From IMG/VR virus record IMGVR_UViG_3300025286_000132, positions 1 through 25,114 of that record: a stretch of 25,114 nucleotides of DNA. One strand, 5' to 3'. Numbering within the stretch: the first letter of the stretch is position 1; each line of letters opens with the position of its first letter. Source of the DNA: a virus. Below the pieces are notes generated by a model. The model ran no database searches, had not been told where the DNA came from, and saw only the letters and a program-made list of their open reading frames with translations. Below are positions 9,201 to 16,560 of this stretch, one piece after another. The position numbers and the translations under genes were made by a program.

Positions 9201-11973
9201 TGACTCCATTGAGGCCTTCATCAGTGAACTGCGGAAGCAGCAAAAGGATCTGGTCACAGATTTAGGTGGGACTGCGCAGGGGGTTGCGTCCCTGACCACG
9301 CCTGTGCACTCTGCCTGGGATGCCCTGGTAGGGTTGGAGTACCGCATTAACCGGACACGGAGCGCGGTGGATGAACTTATCACCGCCTTTCCTGAAGCCA
9401 GCATCCAGCAGAACTCCCTCTACAAGCTCGTCAATAGCTTGAATCTTCTTGGCGAGGGGGCTGAGCGACAGGTGGGCCGATGGGCCAAGGTGTTGGCGGC
9501 TCCTGAGGGTTCACAGCTCGTCCCTGCTGAAGGTGCGCAGGCCTTCGCTAAAGGGCGCAAGGGTCTACGGATTGTGGCTGGGGAAGGCGCTGCGCAGACC
9601 CCGAGTGCCCGTGTCCTGGGAGACTGGCGGGAGGTTGCTAAGGACCTAGCGACCTATGCCCAGATGTCAGACGACATTCTGGACAGTGCGGATAACCAAA
9701 TTCAATTCAACATGTTGCTTGGCATCTTCACAGACCCCAAGATTTCAGAGGGGGCTGCTGCTATGCATGTCATTGGTACTGGGCTTGGGGGTGCCGCAGG
9801 CTGGCATGGAGGTGGGCAGTTGGCTGACGAGCTGGGGCTTGAGGGTGGTGCCCGGTTTGCTTCCCAGGCCACTACTGCCCTGGGAGGTGCTCTCACGGGA
9901 GGCTATGTGCTTCCTCGCGTCCAACGGGGGCTTGTGCCCAAGGGCAAAACGTGGGCCGATCCCAAAACGGGCGAAGCGTTTTTCATGAACTCTATCCTAC
10001 AGAGTCCCCGTTCAATCCTCAAAGCCGCGAGTGGAGCCTTTGGCGGGGCACAGGTGTCTGGGTTTGAGCGTGCGGTGCAAGGCGCTATCGAGTTTGCGCT
10101 GGGGAACCGGGCACAAGGGGCAGCCTTGTACGGGGCAGGCACTGACATCATGGCTGATGCCACGCGGGAGTTGGTACGGCTGGTTCCGGGAGATACACGG
10201 TCCCTGATCAAGCAGTTCTTTGATCTTGACATGAGTACTCCGCAAGGGCGTAGGCAGTTTGAAGGGCTGTTTGGGCACCTGCCTGAGATGCAGACACCAG
10301 AAGGGCGTGCGGCCTTCGGGAAAATGCTTGAGGAGGACCGTATCTCTGGGCGTATGACGAATGCGTTAGTGGGGAAACTTTATCGTTCAAGCGATAACGC
10401 TGCCATCCACATCATGACGCAGGAGCGGCGGGGGGTACCAGGGATTTCGTTTGAGGATGCCCAGAACTTTACCCTGACAGGGAGACCAGTAACTGAAGCA
10501 GGGCAAGGAATGTTGCGTACCTTCTCTCCGCAGGACCTCCCAACAGGGGGCGGCGGGAATCCCTTTACCCGAGGGCTGTCCAATCCCTGGTTGCAGAGTG
10601 GGAAGCGCTTAGTCTCTGCGGTGCCCCGGGTAGGGATTAACATGGCTGAGCAGGGCCTCATGCGGACTGTCGCTCCGATAGCCCAGGCCGGGGAGACACT
10701 CTTCCGGCGGGGACAGGGCTTACCGGCGCTGCCCACAGGGCGTGGCACCTCGCGTCCACTCTATAGTGGGTCCCTCGCTGAAGGGGCCTCAAAGGCGCTG
10801 ACAGGCGGCCTTGGGATCGGGGCAGGTTATGGCCTCAGTGACAAGTTAGATTGGCGTACGCAGCCGCTGGTGACCGCTATGGCAGGCCCGTTGGCGGTGC
10901 CCTTCATGCTCGGGGCTGGGATGCGGGAGGGAGCTATCACGGGGAAGTCCATGCTGGAAGGGATAGGGAATGCCTTCCGAGAGCAGGTGGCTGACGTGGC
11001 CCCTATTGATGTCACGCGCCCGTTGAGTGACCTGGACCCCCAGAAGATTGTGCCCTCCACACTGAATGCCCTGACGCCTGCTATTGCCAAGGATGCGTTA
11101 CGGTGGATGGACCCGGGTGCCCCGCAGGGACGACAAACATCCCCGGCCGCTATCAGGGATGCGTATGCTGGTGGGGAATTGGATGAGGGAGCTGCATGGT
11201 TGACGGGAGGCTGGCCCCCTTACGGTGCCAAGGGTGTGGCTGCCCTGGGACAAAGCCTAATCCCAGCTGGGCCTTGGGGGGCGGGACGTACAGCCTTACC
11301 ACCCAAGCCTGTACCAGCTGTCGACTTGTTTGGGGAGCAGGACTTTGACCCCTTCAAGGCCCCACTTCCTATCCCTTTTTCCGATCGGGACCTGACACGT
11401 GGATGGGGAGAACCCAGTGGGCGTCATACTTTGCACCCTCCTACGCATGATGAACGTGTAGCCCTGGACCGTAAAATTGGTGCGGGGCCTGAGGGGCTCC
11501 CGACTGAAACAGGGTTCATGACTGGGCTGCTCCGGGCCCTTGAAAATATAGGGACCCAGACACTGTTTCCCACCAGTGGGATGCAAGAGGCCTGGACGCC
11601 GTATGGGACCGACCCTGTGCTGCGTGAACCCACACAGTTCGGGGCAGACTATACAGCGGAAGGGGTACGGCCTGTGGCCATGCAGCCTCCGAGCGCCCGC
11701 GTCAATATCACAGACCCAGAGACAGGGTTGGATCGTCCACTGAAAGGGATTTCACCGACTGGCCAGGCGCTGATACGACAGCGTCGGGCAGCGACCCAGA
11801 ATGTTGATCCCTACCTTGATATCCAGTTTGTGTTAAACAATCCTGCGATCTTGGCACAGTATGAGGCACAGCCCACACCCCAAGCCAAGAAGCTCTACCT
11901 CTTGAGTATTCTGGAGGCCCAGCAGCCTGACCCTGTTGGCCCAGCCATTGGGCGTTTGTGGGGTGGGCGGTAG
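6253..11973 (+). CDS. Very large presumed virion/ejection protein (1906 aa)
   Basis: This is the largest gene of the window (5.7 kb), starting 2 bp after the previous stop with a basic N-terminus (MPPQVRRRGTPPP). Low-complexity Ala/Pro/Thr linkers (about 390-415, 505-560, 650-690) separate likely folded modules. The module at about 418-495 (DLDKALYIVRNRTRLSKSD) is compact and charged, and I believe similar segments recur in large phage virion proteins, but cannot confirm this. Residues about 840-1120 are helical. Residues about 1170-1220 (GTGLGGAAGWHGGGQLADEL) and about 1515-1565 are Gly/Ala-rich and hydrophobic and could insert into or cross a membrane. I looked for lytic transglycosylase, peptidase and RNA polymerase motifs and found none that are convincing. 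Size, modularity and position suit a DNA-ejection or internal core protein, which is inference. Confidence 0.75.
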   Translation: MPPQVRRRGTPPPEEVAPTLTPAQQEALRRLQQLAPHIRRESVIATFEQAILANDPQAIAAINEADLSTLPPPPVELDLPELVPGMSTTGGVGRGLGPDSARERPSGGIFQPRDLFDLGLDVFPRLQQGVTAVAEGIRPGEAPPSTEATDPAGATFMGRPYSPPFSEMIFGEAETEDSLLRRILGAPLRPRPADPGGPRDYMRAETLTPAELEAKRRELDLLGPSGNPAARAILENQIATGEKVSGGSWSREFMAAPLAEKVNLARHAVADGLMTVADFLSLGDALGAAAWFGRKTLQQGAERGAAKLVDVVTGPSRSERAAAEAAARAQDATTTTGFNVPDISVDPTAGVTGQQVTVNVDVVDEILAKVDDAKGAKEAAETGQVAGAPAPQPAPTPSQPAPAPKASPEALDFVMPEGLRRSNPRYRNSEIAWNSDLDKALYIVRNRTRLSKSDAKFMDVLRKHFPGESDDAIRARGDAVLERIKATGNVTDEDTLLHYWPHMPEVAAPASAAADTAPPTASVPEEVAGPPLKPETPEPPSTAPTPVAQTADELAAVSEQAGQLADDLTVQELLDAVDEADLDWTSEDIRNIAETAAKTNLIGGKVPGSVQQARQALVDIGEGLQREGLLDDAVEDTLAQFRGGLAAPEPSTPTTAAVVGDAAGGPQPAAAREPEITKAFIRGRGYKQRLEQFLNDYATPANRADIEALWRKARGRSAGADDALHQLDQIKQRADTGRGQIGAADEISGLGERVAPGALAPGKAQVAATRGQAQQGAAEAAAEAETLVDAGEVAATSATPTIGGSRRTGPAAEFTESRHAAGVDPGRVTDPAVGENLFLGGSQEAETAKRAAFIQTYTKLGRGQFSAAEVASQVDDYIATIKTAARSLREGNIAEAHTQYTKIFNKLHETLDPKPGYLDPAVTEASKTARQRTGTRSSQRAAHVQSWAQDPAGYSRAEQQAIDRVKRSLALIQDESGAAFHTDDSIEAFISELRKQQKDLVTDLGGTAQGVASLTTPVHSAWDALVGLEYRINRTRSAVDELITAFPEASIQQNSLYKLVNSLNLLGEGAERQVGRWAKVLAAPEGSQLVPAEGAQAFAKGRKGLRIVAGEGAAQTPSARVLGDWREVAKDLATYAQMSDDILDSADNQIQFNMLLGIFTDPKISEGAAAMHVIGTGLGGAAGWHGGGQLADELGLEGGARFASQATTALGGALTGGYVLPRVQRGLVPKGKTWADPKTGEAFFMNSILQSPRSILKAASGAFGGAQVSGFERAVQGAIEFALGNRAQGAALYGAGTDIMADATRELVRLVPGDTRSLIKQFFDLDMSTPQGRRQFEGLFGHLPEMQTPEGRAAFGKMLEEDRISGRMTNALVGKLYRSSDNAAIHIMTQERRGVPGISFEDAQNFTLTGRPVTEAGQGMLRTFSPQDLPTGGGGNPFTRGLSNPWLQSGKRLVSAVPRVGINMAEQGLMRTVAPIAQAGETLFRRGQGLPALPTGRGTSRPLYSGSLAEGASKALTGGLGIGAGYGLSDKLDWRTQPLVTAMAGPLAVPFMLGAGMREGAITGKSMLEGIGNAFREQVADVAPIDVTRPLSDLDPQKIVPSTLNALTPAIAKDALRWMDPGAPQGRQTSPAAIRDAYAGGELDEGAAWLTGGWPPYGAKGVAALGQSLIPAGPWGAGRTALPPKPVPAVDLFGEQDFDPFKAPLPIPFSDRDLTRGWGEPSGRHTLHPPTHDERVALDRKIGAGPEGLPTETGFMTGLLRALENIGTQTLFPTSGMQEAWTPYGTDPVLREPTQFGADYTAEGVRPVAMQPPSARVNITDPETGLDRPLKGISPTGQALIRQRRAATQNVDPYLDIQFVLNNPAILAQYEAQPTPQAKKLYLLSILEAQQPDPVGPAIGRLWGGR

Positions 11974-11975
11974 CC

Positions 11976-12179
11976 ATGCCCGATAACGGATGGGCTGAGT
12001 ACCAACAGCTAGTCCTGGCTGAGCTCAAGCGGTTGGACGCTGGGATGCAGCATCTCCAGAAGGATGTCTCCGAGATTCACCTGGCGGTAGCAGTACTCCG
12101 TACCCGAGCCGTCACGTGGGGGGCAGTCGGAGGCCTGGTCACGTGGGGGATTGGGCTCTTGGCAGCTTCGCTCCTTTGA
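11976..12179 (+). CDS. Small coiled-coil protein with C-terminal membrane helix, possible holin/XhlA-like (67 aa)
   Basis: ATG 11976 (MPDNGWAEYQQ) lies 2 bp after the upstream stop. The in-frame ATG at 11958 lies inside the large gene and is less likely. Residues about 7-42 form an amphipathic helix with heptad-like hydrophobics (LVLAELKRLDAGMQHLQKDV). Residues about 46-67 are one hydrophobic, Gly/Trp-rich segment ending at the C-terminus (TWGIGLLAASLL). A short coiled coil followed by a terminal membrane helix is the architecture of XhlA-type phage lysis proteins and of several small phage membrane anchors. Facing it at 12194-12424 on the other strand is a second small membrane protein. A holin or anchor role is plausible but not proven. 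Confidence 0.6.
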   Translation: MPDNGWAEYQQLVLAELKRLDAGMQHLQKDVSEIHLAVAVLRTRAVTWGAVGGLVTWGIGLLAASLL

Positions 12180-12189
12180 TATACTACAG

Positions 12190-12200
12190 AGGCTCAGCCT
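12190..12200. other. Short dyad at the convergent junction of the two gene blocks
   Basis: Plus-strand genes end at 12179 and minus-strand genes end at 12194, leaving 14 bp. The sequence AGGCT-C-AGCCT is a perfect 5-bp dyad with a one-base centre that overlaps the stop of the minus-strand gene. It has no loop long enough and no U-tract, so it is not a classical intrinsic terminator. It is recorded because the junction separates opposing transcription units and no other termination signal was seen. Confidence 0.3.
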
Positions 12201-12424
12201 TCGCCAGGGTGGGGTGTCGAAGACGGTGTCGTACGGGGCCCCTGACGCGCACTCCACCCACTCTTTAGCGGCACAATCCGCACCCCATACACCGCACTCA
12301 AGGCAGCCAGGACCCCGGCCAGGAAGGCGGCCCCCAAGGTAGGGTAGGGGTAGGCGTCAACCCCCCACACGGCAGCCCCCACCAGGCCTACCATCAAGAC
12401 ATTCGCTCCAAGTTGTGTCAGCAT
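12194..12424 (-). CDS. Two-helix small membrane protein, holin candidate (76 aa)
   Basis: I prefer the ATG at 12424. It has GGAG six bases upstream (GGAGACTAAG-ATG) and directly follows the polymerase stop (12426-12428). The alternative ATG at 12436 adds four residues and overlaps the polymerase by 11 bp. Residues about 4-22 and 29-49 are two hydrophobic, Gly/Ala/Val-rich segments (LMVGLVGAAVWGV and GAAFLAGVLAALSAV) separated by a short DAYPYPT turn, followed by a polar Ser/Pro/Arg/Gly-rich tail. Two membrane helices in under 80 residues is the usual shape of class II holins, which permeabilise the inner membrane for lysis. It is the last gene of the minus-strand replication operon, an uncommon place for a holin, so another membrane function is possible. 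Confidence 0.6.
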   Translation of the reverse strand: MLTQLGANVLMVGLVGAAVWGVDAYPYPTLGAAFLAGVLAALSAVYGVRIVPLKSGWSARQGPRTTPSSTPHPGEG

Positions 12425-12425
12425 C

Positions 12426-15146
12426 TTAGTCTCCATAGAGTTTCATTGCGCCCCACGCTGGACCCCACTGAGCCTCGACATCAACGGCAAGGTGTGTGCC
12501 CATGCGCCATTCAGGGGGGAGGGGAAGCCAGGTCACAGGTTGCTCCATGATCTGGCGTACTTTGTTGATGATGTACGGGGCCTCGGCTCGGGGGCATTCC
12601 CCTACCAAGGAGTCGTGGATGAACAGGCGGAGGGATTTGAGGGCACTCGGGGAGTGCTTGGCCACCGCACAGACCGCACGCCGTCCGATCGCAGCGGCTG
12701 CATGTTGTGGGTTGAAGGCCACCAGGGCCTTGGCCGAGGGGCCATAGGTCCAGGTCCAGCTGTCATCCGAGACACGGGTCCAGGACAGCACGCGGAAGTA
12801 CCGGTGAATCATGCCCGAGGGGTTGCGTACCCACCCTGCCCCAGCGGTGATGCCCAGCCCAGGGTCATGCCCACTCTCGGTCCCGTCCACACTGAGGCAC
12901 AGCCCTTGTTGCCAGGTGGTAATCTCTGGGAAGAGTTCATCGTAGAACTGGAAGAAGGCCTTGATGTCCTTGACCGGCACCACCCGGTTGAGTTCCTTGA
13001 GCAGCACCTCTTGTGCCTTGAAGGGGCCCATCATGTAGTGGTGCCCATGCACTAGCCGCTTCCGCACGAAGCGTTCTCTGGGGAACTGCCGCTTGAATTG
13101 TTTGAGGCTGGCCCGCAGGGTGTCATCATCCCACTCCAGCTGGGGCAGGTCAGTAGCTGGAATTTTTTTGTCCAGGTGATGGAGGGCATAGGCGTTGACG
13201 TAGTCGTGTACCCCCATACGGGCCAAGCGAATGAGCTTGGGGCTGCGCGCAAAGTAGCCCACAAGCAGGGCTTCGATGCCGGTGTAGTCCAGCTCCCAGA
13301 ACACGGAGCCCTTCGGGGCCACGAAGATATCCTTGACCAGTCCTTGCAGCCCACCTCCGTGGGGAATTTGTTGCAGGTTGGGGTTCACCATCGAGGTGCG
13401 TAAGGTGTCTGGGTTGTTGGTGATGGTGGGGTGGCACCGTCCATCGGCATGGACCGGGAGTCCACCGACCACCTGCCCCGCATCGAGCTTCCCGATGTAG
13501 GTGCCAGCGAGCTTCTGCACCTCCCGGTAGTCGAGGATGAGGGGGTAGAGTGGGTCGTCAGGGTGACGTAGCAAGAGGGCACGCAAGGCACTCTCATCCG
13601 TGGTGCGCTTCCCCTTGCGTCGAATGGCTTGGTGCTTGTGGAAATCCTGCCAGCGCTGGATGTTCTGCCAGCTGGCAACGAAAGGTTGGGGGACCTCCCA
13701 TTCGTCAGTCGGGATAATGATAGGCTCCAAGCTGAGGCTAGGGTCGTGCCCTAAGCAGGGATGGTGTAGATTTAATTTGCCAGTCTTACCACAGGCAGGA
13801 CAGTGCTTGGCTTCGGTAGCTCCGGTAACCAGATGCCCTGTCGGGAACTTGGCTCGGGCCTTGGCAACCTGCTTGAACCGTTTAGCGGTGCGAAGATTGT
13901 CCGGGATGATGTCCTGAATTTTTGTGTTGAGGGCAGTCAGCTGTCGGTCCAGGGTTTCGGCATGGGTCTGGCGGAGGGCTGCATTGACCGGCATCCCGGC
14001 CTGCTGCATGCGCTGGAACACTGGCTCACACTCCACGATTTGTTCTTGGTAGAGGTCCCACATCCCCACGGCTTTGAGCAGGTCCCATGCCTTGAGGGTG
14101 ATGCGGCGTGCTGCGTCACTGTCGATGGCGTTGTAGTACGACGGGTGCTGGCGGCTCAGGTGCTTCCAGCGTGGCTGATTGTCCAGCAGCAGGGAGGCCG
14201 CAAAGCCCAGGCTCTTGGGTAGGTCAGAGTGCAGCACGTGCCATGCAATCATCCCGTCGTAGACCGTGCCGTTGATGGTGTAGCCTTTGGCGCTCAGGCG
14301 GGGGCAATCGAAGGCGGCGTTCCACACAATCTTTGGGTTTGGGGAGGCCAAGACCGCAGCAATGATGGGTTGGGTACGCCGTGTCACGCGCAGGCTCAAG
14401 GCTTTCCCAGGCCGCGAGGCAAAGCTGATACGTGTGATGGGGCCGGTCGCCTTGAGGTCAAGGGCGTCCTCATCCCTGGCCTTGTCTGAGGTTTCAATGT
14501 CAAAGGCGATAGGGGTGGTGGGGTCACGCAGCTCATGCTGTGTCCACCGTGTGGCTGCACTGATGGTCGGGTCGAGGACATAGGTAGTGGTGGCCCGGTG
14601 ATACCCGGCGGTCGTGATACGCATGGCCAGCTGGAGGTCATGGATGAGGACTGCTTCGAAGTTAGGGTTGCCTCGCAGGATGTAGCTTGGGTGCACCGAG
14701 GGGAGGAGCAGATGGTTACGCCAGTAGGAGACATAGCCTCTGGCATCAATGACAGACCCTTCGGGTTTGAACTGGCGCAGGGCGGTGTTCCCTAGCGGGA
14801 CAATGACCCGAGGGCGGAGGGCTTGAATGGCTGGGTACAGGTGGGTCTTCCAACACTTGGCTAACGCCTTGGGGATGGCAGGAAGATTGATGTCATTATG
14901 GGGTGGGCGGCACCAGAGCGCGTTGGCGAGGGAGAACTGACTGCGCTCAAACCCGGCACGGGCAATGCAGTCATTCAACACTCGACCGGCTGGCCCCACG
15001 AAGGGCCGACCGGCCTGCGCTTCTTCAGCACCGAGGGCCTCGCCGACGAGGAGGACACCAGCGGTGCCCTCCCCATCGAGAGACATAAACCCTTGGCCTG
15101 CGTTATCGAGGGGACACCCTCGACAGGCATCAGGTTTGGTGTGCAC
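12426..15146 (-). CDS. Uracil-DNA glycosylase (family 4-like) fused to family A DNA polymerase with 3'-5' exonuclease
   Basis: The start is GTG, sharing one base with the stop of the upstream gene (TAGTG). Residues 1-180 match family-4 UDG: GEALG at 35-39, GRPFVGPAG at 46-54, HPSYILRGNP at 152-161, and Cys8, Cys11, Cys79 and Cys98 spaced for a 4Fe-4S cluster. Residues 212-350 are a 3'-5' exonuclease with intact motifs: D216 and E218 (FDIET), D280 (NAAFD), and Y338 with D342. The polymerase follows: thumb motif REVQKLAGTY (541-550), NPNLQQIP (588-595) and motif A ELDYTGIEA (618-626, D620). Motif B has R692, K696 and Y704, but His700 stands where E. coli Pol I has Phe762. Motif C is HDS (844-846) where HDE is usual. 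A Cys/His-rich insertion (CPAC at 449-452, H461, H462, C464) looks like a zinc knuckle. It is expected to be the replicative phage polymerase; whether the UDG part is active is unknown. Confidence 0.93.
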   Translation of the reverse strand: MHTKPDACRGCPLDNAGQGFMSLDGEGTAGVLLVGEALGAEEAQAGRPFVGPAGRVLNDCIARAGFERSQFSLANALWCRPPHNDINLPAIPKALAKCWKTHLYPAIQALRPRVIVPLGNTALRQFKPEGSVIDARGYVSYWRNHLLLPSVHPSYILRGNPNFEAVLIHDLQLAMRITTAGYHRATTTYVLDPTISAATRWTQHELRDPTTPIAFDIETSDKARDEDALDLKATGPITRISFASRPGKALSLRVTRRTQPIIAAVLASPNPKIVWNAAFDCPRLSAKGYTINGTVYDGMIAWHVLHSDLPKSLGFAASLLLDNQPRWKHLSRQHPSYYNAIDSDAARRITLKAWDLLKAVGMWDLYQEQIVECEPVFQRMQQAGMPVNAALRQTHAETLDRQLTALNTKIQDIIPDNLRTAKRFKQVAKARAKFPTGHLVTGATEAKHCPACGKTGKLNLHHPCLGHDPSLSLEPIIIPTDEWEVPQPFVASWQNIQRWQDFHKHQAIRRKGKRTTDESALRALLLRHPDDPLYPLILDYREVQKLAGTYIGKLDAGQVVGGLPVHADGRCHPTITNNPDTLRTSMVNPNLQQIPHGGGLQGLVKDIFVAPKGSVFWELDYTGIEALLVGYFARSPKLIRLARMGVHDYVNAYALHHLDKKIPATDLPQLEWDDDTLRASLKQFKRQFPRERFVRKRLVHGHHYMMGPFKAQEVLLKELNRVVPVKDIKAFFQFYDELFPEITTWQQGLCLSVDGTESGHDPGLGITAGAGWVRNPSGMIHRYFRVLSWTRVSDDSWTWTYGPSAKALVAFNPQHAAAAIGRRAVCAVAKHSPSALKSLRLFIHDSLVGECPRAEAPYIINKVRQIMEQPVTWLPLPPEWRMGTHLAVDVEAQWGPAWGAMKLYGD

Positions 15147-15673
15147 TACGGTCGGACGAAGTAGAAGATGTTCGCCCGTGCCGGGACCTTTTTACCAGAG
15201 GTAGGGCTGACCACGTAGGGGAGTTTCTCCCCAGGCTTCTCGGGGTTATCGGGGAAGTCCTGATAGTTGTTGGCCAGGACCTCGGAGGCATCCTTGTCCC
15301 AACAGCGCCACGAGACTTCAGCTTCGAACAGGCAGCCTGCCGTGGAGCGCACCGCATCCATTGCGGCGTCCACATCATTGTCTGCCAAGGGTTCCAGCTG
15401 GCAGGCCTTGAGGTAGTCGGTCAAGCGTGAGCCATTGCCGCTGCGCTTGGGCTTGAAGCTGGCCTTCACGTACCGGATGGAGGTGTAGTACCCCTCGGGG
15501 GCGTCCTCGATGTCGAGGTCCATCTCCACGCCGAGGTAGCCCTCATCTTCGATGAAGGTAAACTCAGTCGGAGCCTTGAACGTGTAGCGTCCAGCGGGTA
15601 CGGGGCCTTCAAATTCACGGTCATCCCACTGGGTGGGGTCGGGGCCTTTGAGTCCTTTGGGATCAAATGTCAT
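15146..15673 (-). CDS. Possible single-stranded DNA-binding protein (175 aa)
   Basis: The ATG overlaps the stop of the ATPase gene upstream (ATGA, 15670-15673), and its TAG overlaps the GTG of the polymerase, so all three are translationally coupled. The sequence is beta-rich in its first half (GRYTFKAPTEFTFIEDEG, then YTSIRYVKASFKPK), with aromatic and basic residues alternating as in OB-fold proteins. A helical segment LTDYLKACQLEPL follows, then another beta hairpin with FEAEVSWRCW. Phage proteins of this size and pattern next to Sak4-type ATPases are often OB-fold SSB-like proteins. The acidic C-terminal tail typical of bacterial SSB is absent; the protein ends in IFYFVRP. Assignment rests mostly on context, and a structure prediction would settle it. 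Confidence 0.5.
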   Translation of the reverse strand: MTFDPKGLKGPDPTQWDDREFEGPVPAGRYTFKAPTEFTFIEDEGYLGVEMDLDIEDAPEGYYTSIRYVKASFKPKRSGNGSRLTDYLKACQLEPLADNDVDAAMDAVRSTAGCLFEAEVSWRCWDKDASEVLANNYQDFPDNPEKPGEKLPYVVSPTSGKKVPARANIFYFVRP

Positions 15674-16560
15674 TGAGCTTTGCTCCTTTGTTTCAATCTA
15701 GCAGAAAGTTCTTTGGCAGCTGCCGCTTCACGGGCAGCCAGTAAACGTAGGGCTTTCACAAGCGACGCCGGTTCAATCGATGGTGGAACCTCTACCTCCT
15801 TTCCCGCCTTCGGGAGGCGGGGATTCGACAGGACCACGGTGCGTGGCCCCAAGTGTTGGTCGGTATGGGGGGACAGGTGCAGGTAATACTTCCCACTGGT
15901 CATGGCACACCGGAAGGTGTAGTCCATCCAGCGTGGCAGCTGTCCGGTCAAGGCTTCCCCAACCACCAACGGCCCTAAGACTGGGGTGTTGGCTGCACTC
16001 TCCCCCCGCCTGACCCCAGCGGTATAGATGTGGGGGACGGGAGGCTTGGGGGCCAGCACCCCTTCACGAATCTGGAGCTGGGCCATGCCGTAGTGTGCCA
16101 TGTTACTGGTGCCCACCTTGAGCATGTCCTTCCCCTCTCGGAGGACCACGTTCCAGGCCCCTTCCCCTCCGATGTTGGTACCGTTGGAGGACATGGTTGC
16201 CATCGCTGACATCAGGAGTTCAGCGTAGGCCGTGAGTCCTTCGTGCACGATGAGCCCGACACCTTCCTTGGCGACGGGTTCATACTTCCCTTCCTCGGTG
16301 CGCACCTCTCCGCGCAGCGCATGGTGCATCCACATCCACGGGTTCCCTTGTGGGGTGTAGGCTGTGACGGCCCCATGCTCTTGTAAAATTTTGTAGGGTT
16401 TGATGGAGCCACGGTCAGCCAGGAAGACAGCTGCCGTGGTACCCTGGGTGACGTACAGTTCTTCAATCAGCTCGGCAATCAGGGTTGACTTGCCGTGTCC
16501 AGTGTCTCCGAACAGCAGGACGGATAGGTCTTGCGGTAGGGAGAGCGGTTGCTCAGCCAC
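15670..16560 (-). CDS. Sak4/RecA-like ATPase, putative recombination mediator (296 aa)
   Basis: The start is GTG 16558-16560, one base after the stop of the small ORF upstream, with a strong GAGGAGG ribosome binding site. The Walker A motif is GDTGHGKST at residues 18-26, in a leading strand typical of RecA-fold ATPases (LSVLLFGDTG). The expected second acidic strand is at 101-109 (VGLIVHEGL), where many relatives have a DSI-type sequence; here Glu107 takes the acidic place. The middle (about 125-165) is conserved-looking (GGEGAWNVVLREGKDMLK, then MAHYGMAQL). The C-terminus is a long Ala/Lys/Arg helix. Small phage P-loop proteins of this kind act in annealing or strand exchange with an SSB partner and a nuclease. 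The neighbours on both sides fit that role. A DnaB-type helicase is unlikely given its size and lack of helicase motifs. Confidence 0.7.
   Translation of the reverse strand: MAEQPLSLPQDLSVLLFGDTGHGKSTLIAELIEELYVTQGTTAAVFLADRGSIKPYKILQEHGAVTAYTPQGNPWMWMHHALRGEVRTEEGKYEPVAKEGVGLIVHEGLTAYAELLMSAMATMSSNGTNIGGEGAWNVVLREGKDMLKVGTSNMAHYGMAQLQIREGVLAPKPPVPHIYTAGVRRGESAANTPVLGPLVVGEALTGQLPRWMDYTFRCAMTSGKYYLHLSPHTDQHLGPRTVVLSNPRLPKAGKEVEVPPSIEPASLVKALRLLAAREAAAAKELSARLKQRSKAQ

Noticed and set aside
6253-11973. Virion RNA polymerase or lytic transglycosylase in the giant protein
   Set aside because: Its size invited the idea, but no polymerase motif or Glu-centred transglycosylase motif could be found.
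12492-13055. 187-aa open frame on the plus strand
   Set aside because: It overlaps the polymerase palm and motif C region on the opposite strand and carries no recognisable motif or ribosome binding site.
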